A DNA stretch of 8,185 bases from NCBI GenBank assembly GCA_910586105.1, contig CAJUGU010000146.1, forward strand, positions 1-8,185. Direction: 5' to 3'. A program made the translations under genes and the position numbers. Position 1 is the stretch's first letter, and each line of letters begins with the position of its first letter. The DNA comes from an uncultured Eubacteriales bacterium. GTDB lineage: Bacteria > Bacillota > Clostridia > Oscillospirales > Butyricicoccaceae. The notes beneath the pieces were generated by a model, which ran no database searches, was not told where the DNA came from, and saw nothing but the letters and a program-made list of their open reading frames with translations. Shown one piece after another: positions 1 to 7,152 of the stretch.

Positions 1-89
1 CTCCATCATGGCAGCGGTACATATCATTATGGCGATTGGGGCGTATGGCTGTAAACGGGATTTATAGAATAAAAGACAAAGAAAAGTGA
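1..89 (+). other. Possible 3' end of an unidentified upstream gene
   Basis: All three plus frames are open from the window edge and stop at 52-54, 65-67 and 87-89. The frame ending at 54 is rich in Gly, His, Tyr and Trp; the frame ending at 89 ends in a Lys-rich tail (RIKDKEK). I do not recognise either peptide and cannot choose the frame. A gene ending here is suggested only by the hairpin terminator that starts at 105. The stretch 90-162 holds that hairpin and the left flank of the insertion sequence, with no other gene visible. Confidence 0.2.
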
Positions 90-104
90 ATATGAAACCT
101 CTCA

Positions 105-144
105 AAATGCCGTTGCATGGATAAAAGCCCAAGCAACGGCATTT
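105..144 (+). terminator. Hairpin, probable intrinsic terminator of the upstream gene
   Basis: A perfect 12-bp inverted repeat (105-116 with 133-144, arms AAATGCCGTTGC / GCAACGGCATTT) encloses a 16-nt loop. The bases after it (CCTTATCTC) are only modestly T-rich, so it is a weak or bidirectional terminator by sequence. It sits just downstream of the possible gene end at 54 or 89, and about 18 bp outside the left end of the insertion sequence. Confidence 0.55.
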
Positions 145-162
145 CCTTATCTCGAGACTGCC

Positions 163-181
163 GAAAATTCTGTGTAAACGA
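163..181 (+). repeat. Left terminal inverted repeat of the IS
   Basis: GAAAATTCTGTGTAAACGA resembles the reverse complement of the right end at 1580-1598. The inner TGTGTAA-CGA core is conserved at 10 of 11 positions, while the outer A/T-rich part matches only partly. The outer boundary is approximate. Confidence 0.65.
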
Positions 182-243
182 TAAGACTAGACAGTATGAA
201 AAAGCATGACAGAGTCAAGAATTGGAATAAGAACCAATACAAG

Positions 244-249
244 AAGGAG
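244..249 (+). promoter_or_regulatory. Ribosome binding site deciding the transposase start
   Basis: AAGGAG sits 10 nt before the ATG at 260. The longer frame beginning at 206 has no comparable purine-rich stretch upstream, so this site favours the 405-aa product. Confidence 0.6.
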
Positions 250-259
250 TCGAAAAACC

Positions 260-1477
260 ATGCAGTCAGCGCCACAAAATTTATTGAATGAATACGTTGC
301 AAGCCAAAACTTTACCAGTACAGCGGATATCATGGATGCAATGAAAACTATGTTCCGAGATGCGATCGAACAGATAATGGAAGCCGAAATCGATGAAGAG
401 TTCGGTCGGACACGATGTCAGCGAACAAGTGAAGAAGGAATACCCAGGAACTATCGAAATGGCTATACAAAGAAAACAGTAAAAACGCAGCTGGGCGAAG
501 TGCCCCTGAAAATCCCCCGAGATCGAAATGGAGAATACGAACCTCGGATCATCGGAAAATACAGCCGGAATGCAGATGGGATGGAAGACAAGATCCTATC
601 GCTATATGCTTGCGGAATGAGCCAGCGTGACATCGCGGAACAGATCAAGGAATTATACGGAGTTGAGATATCCCCTGAACTGGTGACAAAGATCGGTGAA
701 AAAATCATGCCGGAGGTTACAGCCTGGCAGAACCGCCCGCTGGAAAAAGTCTATCCTTTTGTGTTTATGGATGCGATCCATTACAAGGTACGGGAAGACC
801 ATCATTATGTAACCAAGGCGGCATATGTAGTTTTAGGCATTCCGCTGGAGGGGCAAAAAGACATTCTGGGCATCTGGATCGGGGAGCATGAAAGCAGCAA
901 ATTTTGGCTGAATGTGTTGAATGATCTCAAATCCAGAGGGATCATGGACGTTTATCTGTTTTGTACAGATGGGTTGTGTGGAATGATGCAGGCCATTGAA
1001 GCGGTCTATCCGCAAAGCCGTTTACAGCGTTGTATTGTGCATCAGATAAGATCCTCCACCAAATATGTCAGCTACAAAGATATCAAGCATCTTATGGCCG
1101 ATTTAAAGCAGATCTATACAGCAGCCACCTTGTCAGAGGCCGAGGCAAATTTGCAATGTTTTGCTGAAAACTGGCGTACAAAATACCCGTCCTACGTAAA
1201 GAGCTGGGAGGAAAACTGGTGTGTTTTAAGCACATTTTTTGAATATCCTCCCGAGATCCGGAAAATCATATACACGACGAACATTATTGAAGGGCTGAAC
1301 CGGCAATTCCGTCAAATCACGAAGAACAAGCCCGGTTTTACCAATGATGATTCTTTGCGCCGGATGTTGTATTTAGCGTCAAAACGGATCATGAAGCGGT
1401 GGCGGACACGCTATCAGAACTGGGACCTTGTGCTCAACCAGCTTTCCATTTTGTTTGCCGGTCGGGACGCTGGCTGA
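260..1477 (+). CDS. IS256-family DDE transposase
   Basis: This is a 405-aa transposase of the IS256/mutator family, which cuts and rejoins the IS ends through an RNase H-fold DDE active site. Numbered from this start, the catalytic residues are probably D171 (in FMDAIHYK), D237 (in CTDGLCG) and E344 (in TNIIEGLNRQ). The family's C-x2-H signature follows the second Asp (C258-IV-H261), and the C-terminal TKN..GF.NDDSL block and W-R-rich tail are present. The N-terminal part (about 20-150) is the usual DNA-binding region. The frame opens earlier, at 206, but AAGGAG at 244-249 lies 10 nt before the ATG at 260, and no SD precedes 206, so I prefer 260. Length is normal for the family and there is no frameshift, so it may be functional. 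It is the only gene in the element, and its stop codon lies inside a hairpin. Confidence 0.93.
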   Translation: MQSAPQNLLNEYVASQNFTSTADIMDAMKTMFRDAIEQIMEAEIDEEFGRTRCQRTSEEGIPRNYRNGYTKKTVKTQLGEVPLKIPRDRNGEYEPRIIGKYSRNADGMEDKILSLYACGMSQRDIAEQIKELYGVEISPELVTKIGEKIMPEVTAWQNRPLEKVYPFVFMDAIHYKVREDHHYVTKAAYVVLGIPLEGQKDILGIWIGEHESSKFWLNVLNDLKSRGIMDVYLFCTDGLCGMMQAIEAVYPQSRLQRCIVHQIRSSTKYVSYKDIKHLMADLKQIYTAATLSEAEANLQCFAENWRTKYPSYVKSWEENWCVLSTFFEYPPEIRKIIYTTNIIEGLNRQFRQITKNKPGFTNDDSLRRMLYLASKRIMKRWRTRYQNWDLVLNQLSILFAGRDAG

Positions 1478-1536
1478 TCCCTCTTGGCAGGGTTCCCGGA
1501 AAGCGGGAGCGGTTGGTGACCAAGGGATCAAGCCAG
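1470..1536 (+). repeat. Long imperfect hairpin spanning the transposase stop codon
   Basis: CTGGCTGATCCCT (1470-1482) pairs with AGGGATC-A-AGCCAG (1523-1536) as a 13-bp stem with one bulged A. An inner TCCCG/CGGGA stem lies at 1494-1498/1504-1508. The transposase TGA (1475-1477) is inside the outer stem. No T-run follows, so it is not a classical terminator. It may protect the transposase mRNA 3' end or act as a sub-terminal structure of the IS; both are inference. Confidence 0.5.
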
Positions 1537-1579
1537 TTCTCTGCCGCGTTTATACGTTGCCAATTCCCATTTTGTCAAA

Positions 1580-1598
1580 TTTCGCTTACACAAATTTC
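1580..1598 (-). repeat. Right terminal inverted repeat of the IS
   Basis: Read on the minus strand this is GAAATTTGTGTAAGCGAAA, sharing the TGTGTAA-CGA core with the left end at 163-181. The outer boundary is approximate, and no target-site duplication is visible beyond it. Confidence 0.65.
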
Positions 1599-1613
1599 TA
1601 TTTTTGAATATGT

Positions 1614-1658
1614 AATCAGCAAGAAGCCGCCCCCAAAGAGGGCGGCTTCTTGCTGATT
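1614..1658. terminator. Strong hairpin terminator between the IS and the SLH gene
   Basis: A perfect 19-bp stem (1614-1632 with 1640-1658) with a 7-nt loop and a GC-rich upper half. It lies 35 nt past the minus-strand stop of the SLH gene, the normal place for that gene's own terminator. The better T-run is on the plus strand (1657-1660 and 1665-1672). On the minus strand the bases after the stem are ACATATTC, with no U-tract. It should stop plus-strand reading from the IS well, and SLH transcripts less certainly. Confidence 0.85.
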
Positions 1659-1692
1659 TTGGCTGTTTTTTTACAGCCCCTGCGATTGGCGG

Positions 1693-4600
1693 TTATCTGC
1701 CTCTGCCATCCCAGTCGCTGGGAGAGATCTGGATATCCAAGTCGCCGGTTGGGCGGTTATTTTCGTCCAGCACCGGAACGAAAGTAACCTGAAGCGGGCT
1801 GTTGTGCGAGTTTGGAACAGCGTCGCATATACGGTTTGTAAAGTTGATGAATGCGCGCTGCGAGCCGTTAAAGGTAAGGTTGATCGTATTTGTCTGGATA
1901 CCATTATTGGCTGCCGCGGTATTGATCGTTATGAGACTGCTGCCGCCGGACTTTAGCATGGTAGCACTGATGTAATCAGAAGGCCGGGACGGATCTGTGG
2001 ATTCTGTTCCCAGTGTAACTGCTTTCAACGCCGGTGGATTACCGGTTTGGGTGTTGTAGTACAAGGGTTCGTTGAACATCAGCGAGACTTCATAGCCGGT
2101 GATCGTAGTACCGCTGTAAACGGGGCTATAGCCAACGTCTACGATGTAAGGCGCTTCGCGGTCAGCCTTAGTGACCGGATAGTTCGCACGGAACGCATCG
2201 CCGGAGCCCTGCGGGCTTTTTGCTACAGCAAGGAATACATATTGGATGTTATCCGTCATGTTATGCTGCGTGCAGTCCACGACTTCAGTACCGCCTGCTA
2301 CGGTGTCGCGCGAACCAACGCCTACGATGTTTTCGCCGCCGGAACGGGAGCGGATGAATTCCGCCATCGTATTTTTGGCATCATCGCGTGCGAGCTGATC
2401 AAACAGGGAGGGGTAAAGCCCTGCGGCGTTCGGGACGTATGCATTTTTCTGCATTGCATCAAGAACGGAAATGTTTGCGTCTCCGGCACTCAGGGAACCC
2501 TTGTTGATGTCTACATAAGTGATGAATGGAGCCTGAAGCATCGCGTACATGTTGGTATTGTTCGTGACCAGCTTGTAATTGGTCGTGGCGCGGATATCCG
2601 TGCTGATCGCGACGGTGGAGTTATCCGTCCGTTCCAACGTCAGGATCGGCTGTACGATCTTTTCGGTATGGAAGGTGTACAGCTCTGTGGGGGAGTAGAC
2701 CTGGCCGTCGCCCTTGGTAACAAGGTAGACGAAGTAGTCCGTATCCGCCTGCAAGTCGGTCAGCGTGATCTCGGTCAAACTGGTGCCAACGACCTGACTG
2801 CCCTTCTTCGCGGTCGGGTTGGTGATGCCCGCGGGGTTGACGATATTCAGATTCAGCGGAGTCCGGATTTGAATCTCCGGTCCGGTGCCTAAAGTATCCC
2901 GGTATTCACCCGTACTGCCGTCTTTCGGGATATCGATAGTACCGTCCACAAATGCGGAATAAACATTGTTGATTACGTCCGACCCGTAATTGAAGGAACC
3001 GGAGGTGCCGACCACATTGGCGGGCGCTACTACGTAATAGACCGTGCCAAGGCGGTTGAGCATCAGTTTCATGATCGCGGTGGTGTCGCCGACCTCAAAT
3101 TCCGGCGCGTTATTATCAAACTCCGGATACCGCTGGTCGCTGAACTGACGATAGGGGCGGAACGGCTTCGGCGTACCGATGTCGGAAAGCTCGCTGTTCT
3201 CGACCATCTCGTCATAGTTTGCAACGACGTTCGCGGCAAGGTTGCCCAGCGCGACCGAATTGCCGGCCATCACGTTGATCTGAGCAATGATGCGGGTGCT
3301 CCACGAATTACGTTCGCTCTCGGGCATATCCCCGATCTGCGTGAAGTGGATGGAGAAATAATAGGTATGCCCTTCTTCAAGGCCGCCCATGGTGTGGTTG
3401 TTCAGCTGGGGATAATCGTTGTTGCCTTCCGCGTTGACCTGACGCATGTTGGCGCTGATACCGTCAAAATTGGTGCCGTCGGTAATGACGCTGTGGTTGC
3501 CAAGCTTTTCCCAACCGGTGTTATCCACATTCCAATAAAGGTCGAACTGCGCCGACTGGTTCAGCCAGATCAGCATATCCCAGTCGATCGCGTCTTCCAC
3601 GGTGGAGGTGGAACGCGGGGTGATCGAGAACGAGATATCGGCTTCGATCACGTCGCCCTCGAAGGGGATGGTGGTGATATTTAACGGTTCCAGGTAGACC
3701 TCTGCCGAAATGGTCGTGAAGCGCGGCAGATCGGTCTGCCCCATGCGGTTCTGCGCGGTGGAGGTATCGGTGATATCCTTCAGCCGGAAGAAATAGGTCG
3801 TGCCGCTCTTCAGGCGGAGGCAGCGGTTTGAGTCGCCGCTTGAGGGGAAAGTCACGACGAGCTTGCCGTCGTCTTCCTTTGTAACGACCGCGTTCCGATA
3901 ATCGAGGGTCGCGGTATCGACAAGCGTCGGTAACGTACTGCCGACGGGCAGGGTGTACAGCTCGATTGTGCTGGCGAGGACGCTGCCGAGGGTATCCTTG
4001 GCGATCCGTTCTTCCGTCGGGTTATTGCGCGCGGCAACAACGTCGTTGTACAGCTCCAGGAAGCTCTTCGAGGAAGTCGCACCCTTTACCTCTTCGCTGA
4101 ATATGATCCGGATATCGGTATCCGCGTAGGGGCGGAGCGTGTTGACCGAGTCGCCTTCGGGGAAGCGGGTGAATTCCTGCGTCGCGGTCGGGGCCGCGTT
4201 ATCCAGGGTGTTGATCTGCACCATGCGCACCGGGTCGGAATAGTTGCCCGAGGTGTCCATTGCGACATAGTAAACGTCGTAGCGCTTCTGCGGCTGAAGG
4301 CCGGTAACGGTGAAGGTGAAATCGGTCATCGCGCGGGCGTTGACGCGCCCGCTGCGCAGGCCGTTCAGGCCGTTTGCGACTTGAAGTTTGGCATAGTCGC
4401 TGTGCAGGGATACGCCGGTGCCGGTCGTGATCGTAGTGCCGCGGATCGGCGAAGCGTCGTCGTTGCTTTCATCGCCGGGAGCTACAAAGTACGCGGTCGC
4501 CGTAACGGCCTGATCGGGCATGATGAAGGTCGAGGTGCCGTTGACGAAGGTCGAAATGCTGTCATCGTCGTCCTCCGGCGGGTCGAGCTCGGTCACGCGC

Positions 4601-6948
4601 AGGCTCGACGGGTCGATCGCCCAGCGGCGGAAAATGTTCGTCGTGACGGTCTCCGGGGTGATCGTGACCAGGTCGCCCGGTTCATAGGTGCCGCCGCCCA
4701 GGCCGCCGATTACGGTCACGGCATGCGCGCCGGTGTCGGTGTTGGGGTCGCGCGGGGGCTTCGGGTAGAGGTCGCCTTCCGCGACGACGACCCAATAAAC
4801 GGTGCCGTCTTCATCGAGCGAGCCGGTGAGGGCGACCGAAGTCGTCTGTTCGTTGGTCGCATACGGCAGGGTGATGAATTCGGGCGGCGTGAGGTCGGCG
4901 GTGGTGAATTCGAGCTTGCGCACGGCGGAGCTCAGGCCGCCGTCGAAATCGAGCAGCCACAGGTACATGTCGTAATCCACCCGGATACTGGGGTCGTCGG
5001 CGTCGCCGAGCAGGTCGCGGGCCGTCCATTCGGTGATGGGGGTGTTCTTGGTCATGCTGAACACGCCGGAGGCGACCGAACCCTCGAGCGAATTCGACAG
5101 GAAGCTGTTTGCGGTCGGGGCCGCGCTGCCGCGCGGGAAGATCGCATAATACATCTGGCAGGTCTTGGTGGTCATGGCCGTCAGCTGCGCGTCGGTCTCG
5201 GTGATGTTGCTGAGGTAGGGGTAACCGGTTGCGAAATTGGGCGCGGTATTATCCGGCGTCGTGAACATGACGTTCTTGACCGTGCTGCGGTCGCCGCGGG
5301 AGTCGACCAGCACGGCGGACAGATAATAAGTACCGTCGACGGTCAGCCCGGCGATCCGCACGGAGGCCTCGGTGTTGGAGGCGGTCAGCCGGGACTGGCC
5401 GCGCGCGGTATAGGTCGGGCCGTAAGTAGGCGGGTTGACCAGAATATCGGCGTCGGTGACCGGCCCGTAGACCTCAGGGGTGATGGCATAATAGACCGTG
5501 CCGCTCTTGTTGCCGGAGAAGACGCCCTGGACGGAGGTCGGGCCGATATCGCTGGCCTTGGGATAACCGGCGAGCAGACGCGGGGAAGACGAGGATTCCT
5601 CGGCGAGCTTGGAATCCATGACCGTGCCCGCGATGTTGGCGGTCAGGCCGGGACGGATGATGATCTCGTCCGGCAGCATGGAAGTGCGCACGCCGGGGGC
5701 GCTGACGGTCAGGGACCCGATGTCGCCGTCGCCGGTCACGGTGACGCCGGCATCCAGGAAGAGGTGATCGACCGTGCCGTCGGCGTCGATCACCAGCCGG
5801 GAATCGACCGCTTCCTCGGAAATGGTCAGGTTTTCCACGGAGCCGGTACCTACGGTCAGCAGCGATTCCGGGGTCTTGTTGACCGCCGTCTTTATGTTCC
5901 CGGCGAGGGTGAACCGCATTTCCTCGGCGTTGCCATCCTCATCCAGGGTAGGCTCGCCGTCGAGGGTGATGTTGAGCAGGCCCATGCCGTCGCGGGAATT
6001 GTCCTCGATATAGGCGTTGGTCCTGACCGTGGTCTGGGGGATCAGGGTATCGTTCTGGGCGCTGAGCGAGACATACTGCCCGCTGAGGCTGTCTACCGTC
6101 ATGGACTGTGCGGTCACGTTACGCAGCACGACGCTGGCCGCGCCGCTTTCGCTCTCGCCGCCGCCCGCGACGATGATCCGGCCGAGCACGTTGACGTTTT
6201 CGAGCGTCACGCTGCCCAGCCCGACGCCGCCGGTCAGGTAGAGGTCGCCCGCGATGGTGGTATTCCGGAGCGTGGCGCCGGGGGTGTTGATGGTCACGTT
6301 GCCGTAAACGCCGCCCAGCGTGTGCGCGCCCGAGGTATTGATCAGCGTGCCGAGAGAATCGGCCAGCAGCTTGATCATTTCGGCGCGGGTGATGTTGGAA
6401 CGCGGGCGGAAGGTGCCGTCCGAGAAACCGTTCGCGATGCCGCCGTCCACGGCGGATTTGATGTACCCCTTGCTCCAGTTGGAGAAGGAACGCCCGTCGC
6501 TGAACTGGGTCACTTCCCCGGCGGACGGGTCGAGGCGCATGTTGCGCGCCAGCAGCGTGATCGCCTGCTCGCGGGTCAGGTTGCCGTTGGGCGTTGCAGT
6601 CGTCTCGGTGGTGCCGCTGAAATATCCGGCGTTGTAGCCGATCGCGATGTCGTCGGCATACCAGGCATAGGCGGGCACGTCGGTGAACGGGGTTTCGGTG
6701 GTGTCCGAATACCCGTAGGCCCGGTTGATCATGGCGGTGAATTCCGCCCGGGTGATCTGGGCGTTCAGCTTTTGGGCGCTTGCGTCGCTGCGGGTGATGA
6801 CGCCCCAGCTCGAAAGCTTATCCACCGATTCCTGCACCCATTCGGTGCCGGCGGCGGCAGGCGGCGTGAAATGGACGGAGCTGAACAGCATGACCGCGCT
6901 CAGCAGCAGCGCCGCGGCTTTTCTTCGGTGCGGCTTAAGATTTAGCAT
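1693..6948 (-). CDS. Giant secreted S-layer-homology (SLH) surface protein
   Basis: The product is 1751 aa. A signal peptide (about 1-33) has basic residues HRRK, a hydrophobic core and an AAA-G cleavage site. Three SLH repeats follow (about 34-80, 86-140, 149-200) with the typical ITRAE / LTREQ / ITRAE signatures. SLH domains of this kind anchor proteins non-covalently to secondary cell-wall polymers, so the protein should sit on the cell surface. Residues 209-440 look like a beta-solenoid. Then come Ig/Fn3-like modules opening with GTVYYAI-type strands (483, 600, 715, 1301), an InlB-B-like domain (about 740-822), a Big_5-like domain with a FSEEV motif (about 921-1080), and a similar C-terminal one (FNEPL, about 1600-1725). 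Regions 1085-1280 and 1430-1600 are unassigned. No catalytic motif was seen; adhesion or an S-layer-associated structural role is inferred. The start is supported by AAAGGAGG 8 nt upstream. Confidence 0.93.
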   Translation of the reverse strand: MLNLKPHRRKAAALLLSAVMLFSSVHFTPPAAAGTEWVQESVDKLSSWGVITRSDASAQKLNAQITRAEFTAMINRAYGYSDTTETPFTDVPAYAWYADDIAIGYNAGYFSGTTETTATPNGNLTREQAITLLARNMRLDPSAGEVTQFSDGRSFSNWSKGYIKSAVDGGIANGFSDGTFRPRSNITRAEMIKLLADSLGTLINTSGAHTLGGVYGNVTINTPGATLRNTTIAGDLYLTGGVGLGSVTLENVNVLGRIIVAGGGESESGAASVVLRNVTAQSMTVDSLSGQYVSLSAQNDTLIPQTTVRTNAYIEDNSRDGMGLLNITLDGEPTLDEDGNAEEMRFTLAGNIKTAVNKTPESLLTVGTGSVENLTISEEAVDSRLVIDADGTVDHLFLDAGVTVTGDGDIGSLTVSAPGVRTSMLPDEIIIRPGLTANIAGTVMDSKLAEESSSSPRLLAGYPKASDIGPTSVQGVFSGNKSGTVYYAITPEVYGPVTDADILVNPPTYGPTYTARGQSRLTASNTEASVRIAGLTVDGTYYLSAVLVDSRGDRSTVKNVMFTTPDNTAPNFATGYPYLSNITETDAQLTAMTTKTCQMYYAIFPRGSAAPTANSFLSNSLEGSVASGVFSMTKNTPITEWTARDLLGDADDPSIRVDYDMYLWLLDFDGGLSSAVRKLEFTTADLTPPEFITLPYATNEQTTSVALTGSLDEDGTVYWVVVAEGDLYPKPPRDPNTDTGAHAVTVIGGLGGGTYEPGDLVTITPETVTTNIFRRWAIDPSSLRVTELDPPEDDDDSISTFVNGTSTFIMPDQAVTATAYFVAPGDESNDDASPIRGTTITTGTGVSLHSDYAKLQVANGLNGLRSGRVNARAMTDFTFTVTGLQPQKRYDVYYVAMDTSGNYSDPVRMVQINTLDNAAPTATQEFTRFPEGDSVNTLRPYADTDIRIIFSEEVKGATSSKSFLELYNDVVAARNNPTEERIAKDTLGSVLASTIELYTLPVGSTLPTLVDTATLDYRNAVVTKEDDGKLVVTFPSSGDSNRCLRLKSGTTYFFRLKDITDTSTAQNRMGQTDLPRFTTISAEVYLEPLNITTIPFEGDVIEADISFSITPRSTSTVEDAIDWDMLIWLNQSAQFDLYWNVDNTGWEKLGNHSVITDGTNFDGISANMRQVNAEGNNDYPQLNNHTMGGLEEGHTYYFSIHFTQIGDMPESERNSWSTRIIAQINVMAGNSVALGNLAANVVANYDEMVENSELSDIGTPKPFRPYRQFSDQRYPEFDNNAPEFEVGDTTAIMKLMLNRLGTVYYVVAPANVVGTSGSFNYGSDVINNVYSAFVDGTIDIPKDGSTGEYRDTLGTGPEIQIRTPLNLNIVNPAGITNPTAKKGSQVVGTSLTEITLTDLQADTDYFVYLVTKGDGQVYSPTELYTFHTEKIVQPILTLERTDNSTVAISTDIRATTNYKLVTNNTNMYAMLQAPFITYVDINKGSLSAGDANISVLDAMQKNAYVPNAAGLYPSLFDQLARDDAKNTMAEFIRSRSGGENIVGVGSRDTVAGGTEVVDCTQHNMTDNIQYVFLAVAKSPQGSGDAFRANYPVTKADREAPYIVDVGYSPVYSGTTITGYEVSLMFNEPLYYNTQTGNPPALKAVTLGTESTDPSRPSDYISATMLKSGGSSLITINTAAANNGIQTNTINLTFNGSQRAFINFTNRICDAVPNSHNSPLQVTFVPVLDENNRPTGDLDIQISPSDWDGRGR

Positions 6949-6956
6949 TCTTGGGT

Positions 6957-6964
6957 CCTCCTTT
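6957..6964 (-). promoter_or_regulatory. Ribosome binding site of the SLH gene
   Basis: AAAGGAGG on the minus strand, 8 nt before the ATG at 6948, is nearly a perfect anti-16S match. The TAA stop of the upstream leader cistron (6966-6964) shares its last A with this site, an arrangement that allows translational coupling. Confidence 0.85.
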
Positions 6965-7095
6965 TAACGTGGTGCGAGGGCTGCTCGCAGCCCTTTCCAA
7001 AAACTCCTGCCCCCGCGCGGATGGCCGCGCGCTTCCGGCGGGAGATAAAAGGCAATTTTCACGCCATTCCCGGCGGCGTACTGAAAGATAGACAT
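6964..7095 (-). CDS. Possible 43-aa leader peptide ahead of the SLH gene
   Basis: A short cistron begins with MSIFQYAAGNG and ends in a basic stretch (KGLRAALAPR). I do not recognise it. Three things support translation. AAGGAGA lies 6 nt before its ATG (7102-7108). The predicted transcript start (about 7117) is only some 22 nt upstream. Its stop touches the SD of the SLH gene, 15 nt before that start. A longer reading from 7152 is excluded, because it would begin inside the -35 of the promoter. There is no signal peptide or membrane segment. Its RNA folds into several GC-rich hairpins, so an alternative is a structured untranslated leader with a fortuitous frame. Codon choice fits the GC-rich neighbourhood. 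Confidence 0.45.
   Translation of the reverse strand: MSIFQYAAGNGVKIAFYLPPEARGHPRGGRSFWKGLRAALAPR
6973..6994 (-). promoter_or_regulatory. Two mutually exclusive hairpins before the SLH RBS
   Basis: In the minus-strand RNA, AGGGCTG/CAGCCCT (6994-6988 with 6983-6977, loop CGAG) and TGCGAG/CTCGCA (6989-6984 with 6978-6973, loop CAGCC) use overlapping bases, so only one can form at a time. Both lie inside the leader cistron and end 9-13 nt before the SLH SD. No U-run follows, so any switch would act on translation rather than termination. The function is inferred. Confidence 0.4.
7004..7044 (-). repeat. GC-rich hairpin in the SLH leader
   Basis: A perfect 7-bp all-GC stem (CGCGCGG/CCGCGCG, 7014-7020 with 7025-7031, 4-nt loop) is flanked by further pairing of CTCC (7004-7007) with GGAG (7041-7044) and GCC/GGC (7009-7011 with 7037-7039). 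Any transcript crossing it should be strongly folded in this region. Confidence 0.5.
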
Positions 7096-7123
7096 AATCG
7101 GTCTCCTTGCGTAGGTTTCCTTT

Positions 7124-7152
7124 ATTATAGCAGATTTACAGCCCAAGTGCAA
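7124..7152 (-). promoter_or_regulatory. Sigma-A promoter with extended -10 for the leader and SLH gene
   Basis: On the minus strand a perfect TATAAT (7129-7124) is preceded by TG one base upstream, an extended -10. A weak -35, TTGCAC (7152-7147), stands exactly 17 nt away. A weak -35 is usual where an extended -10 is present. The predicted start is near 7117, giving a leader of about 170 nt before the SLH ATG. Confidence 0.8.

Larger units (their letters stand above)
163..1598 (+). mobile_element. IS256-family insertion sequence, apparently complete
   Basis: The element is about 1.44 kb, usual for the family, with one intact transposase gene and imperfect terminal inverted repeats. The matching core is TGTGTAA-A/G-CGA: 171-181 on the left, 1582-1592 on the right as reverse complement, 10 of 11 identical. 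Matches thin out towards the outer ends, so the exact termini are uncertain by several bases. I see no 8-9 bp target duplication in the flanks. The element is visibly AT-richer than the flanking genes (line 901-960 is 23/60 GC). It lies between two hairpin terminators and interrupts no recognisable gene. The inside beyond the transposase (1478-1598) is non-coding and holds a long imperfect hairpin. Confidence 0.85.

Noticed and set aside
206..259. Upstream start for the transposase (18 extra residues)
   Set aside because: No SD before 206, whereas AAGGAG precedes 260. The family's usual N-terminus begins near the later start.
149..1607. Target-site duplication TATCTCGAG / TATTTTTGA around the IS
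   Set aside because: Only five of nine bases match and the positions do not abut both proposed ends equally. Not convincing.
1399..1656. 85-codon plus-strand frame after the transposase
   Set aside because: It overlaps the transposase end in another frame, crosses the IS end and runs into the terminator hairpin; there is no homology I recognise.
2047..2892. 281-codon plus-strand frame
   Set aside because: Same antisense codon-aligned phase as the 854-codon frame (also seen at 3346-3684), with no domain and no convincing start region. It is a shadow of the SLH gene.
4381..6945. 854-codon plus-strand frame opposite the SLH gene
   Set aside because: It is codon-aligned with the SLH gene, so its stops would need TTA, CTA or TCA in the sense strand, which that GC-rich part avoids. 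The product is a low-complexity Gly/Asp/Arg/His/Val mix with no domain, while the minus strand gives a signal peptide and SLH repeats.
6949..7117. Known riboswitch in the SLH leader
   Set aside because: The structure is simple hairpins within a frame; I see no conserved core of any riboswitch class I could name.
6964..7152. Longer 62-aa version of the leader peptide starting at 7152
   Set aside because: Its start lies in the -35 box of the promoter and would not be in the transcript. It has no SD.
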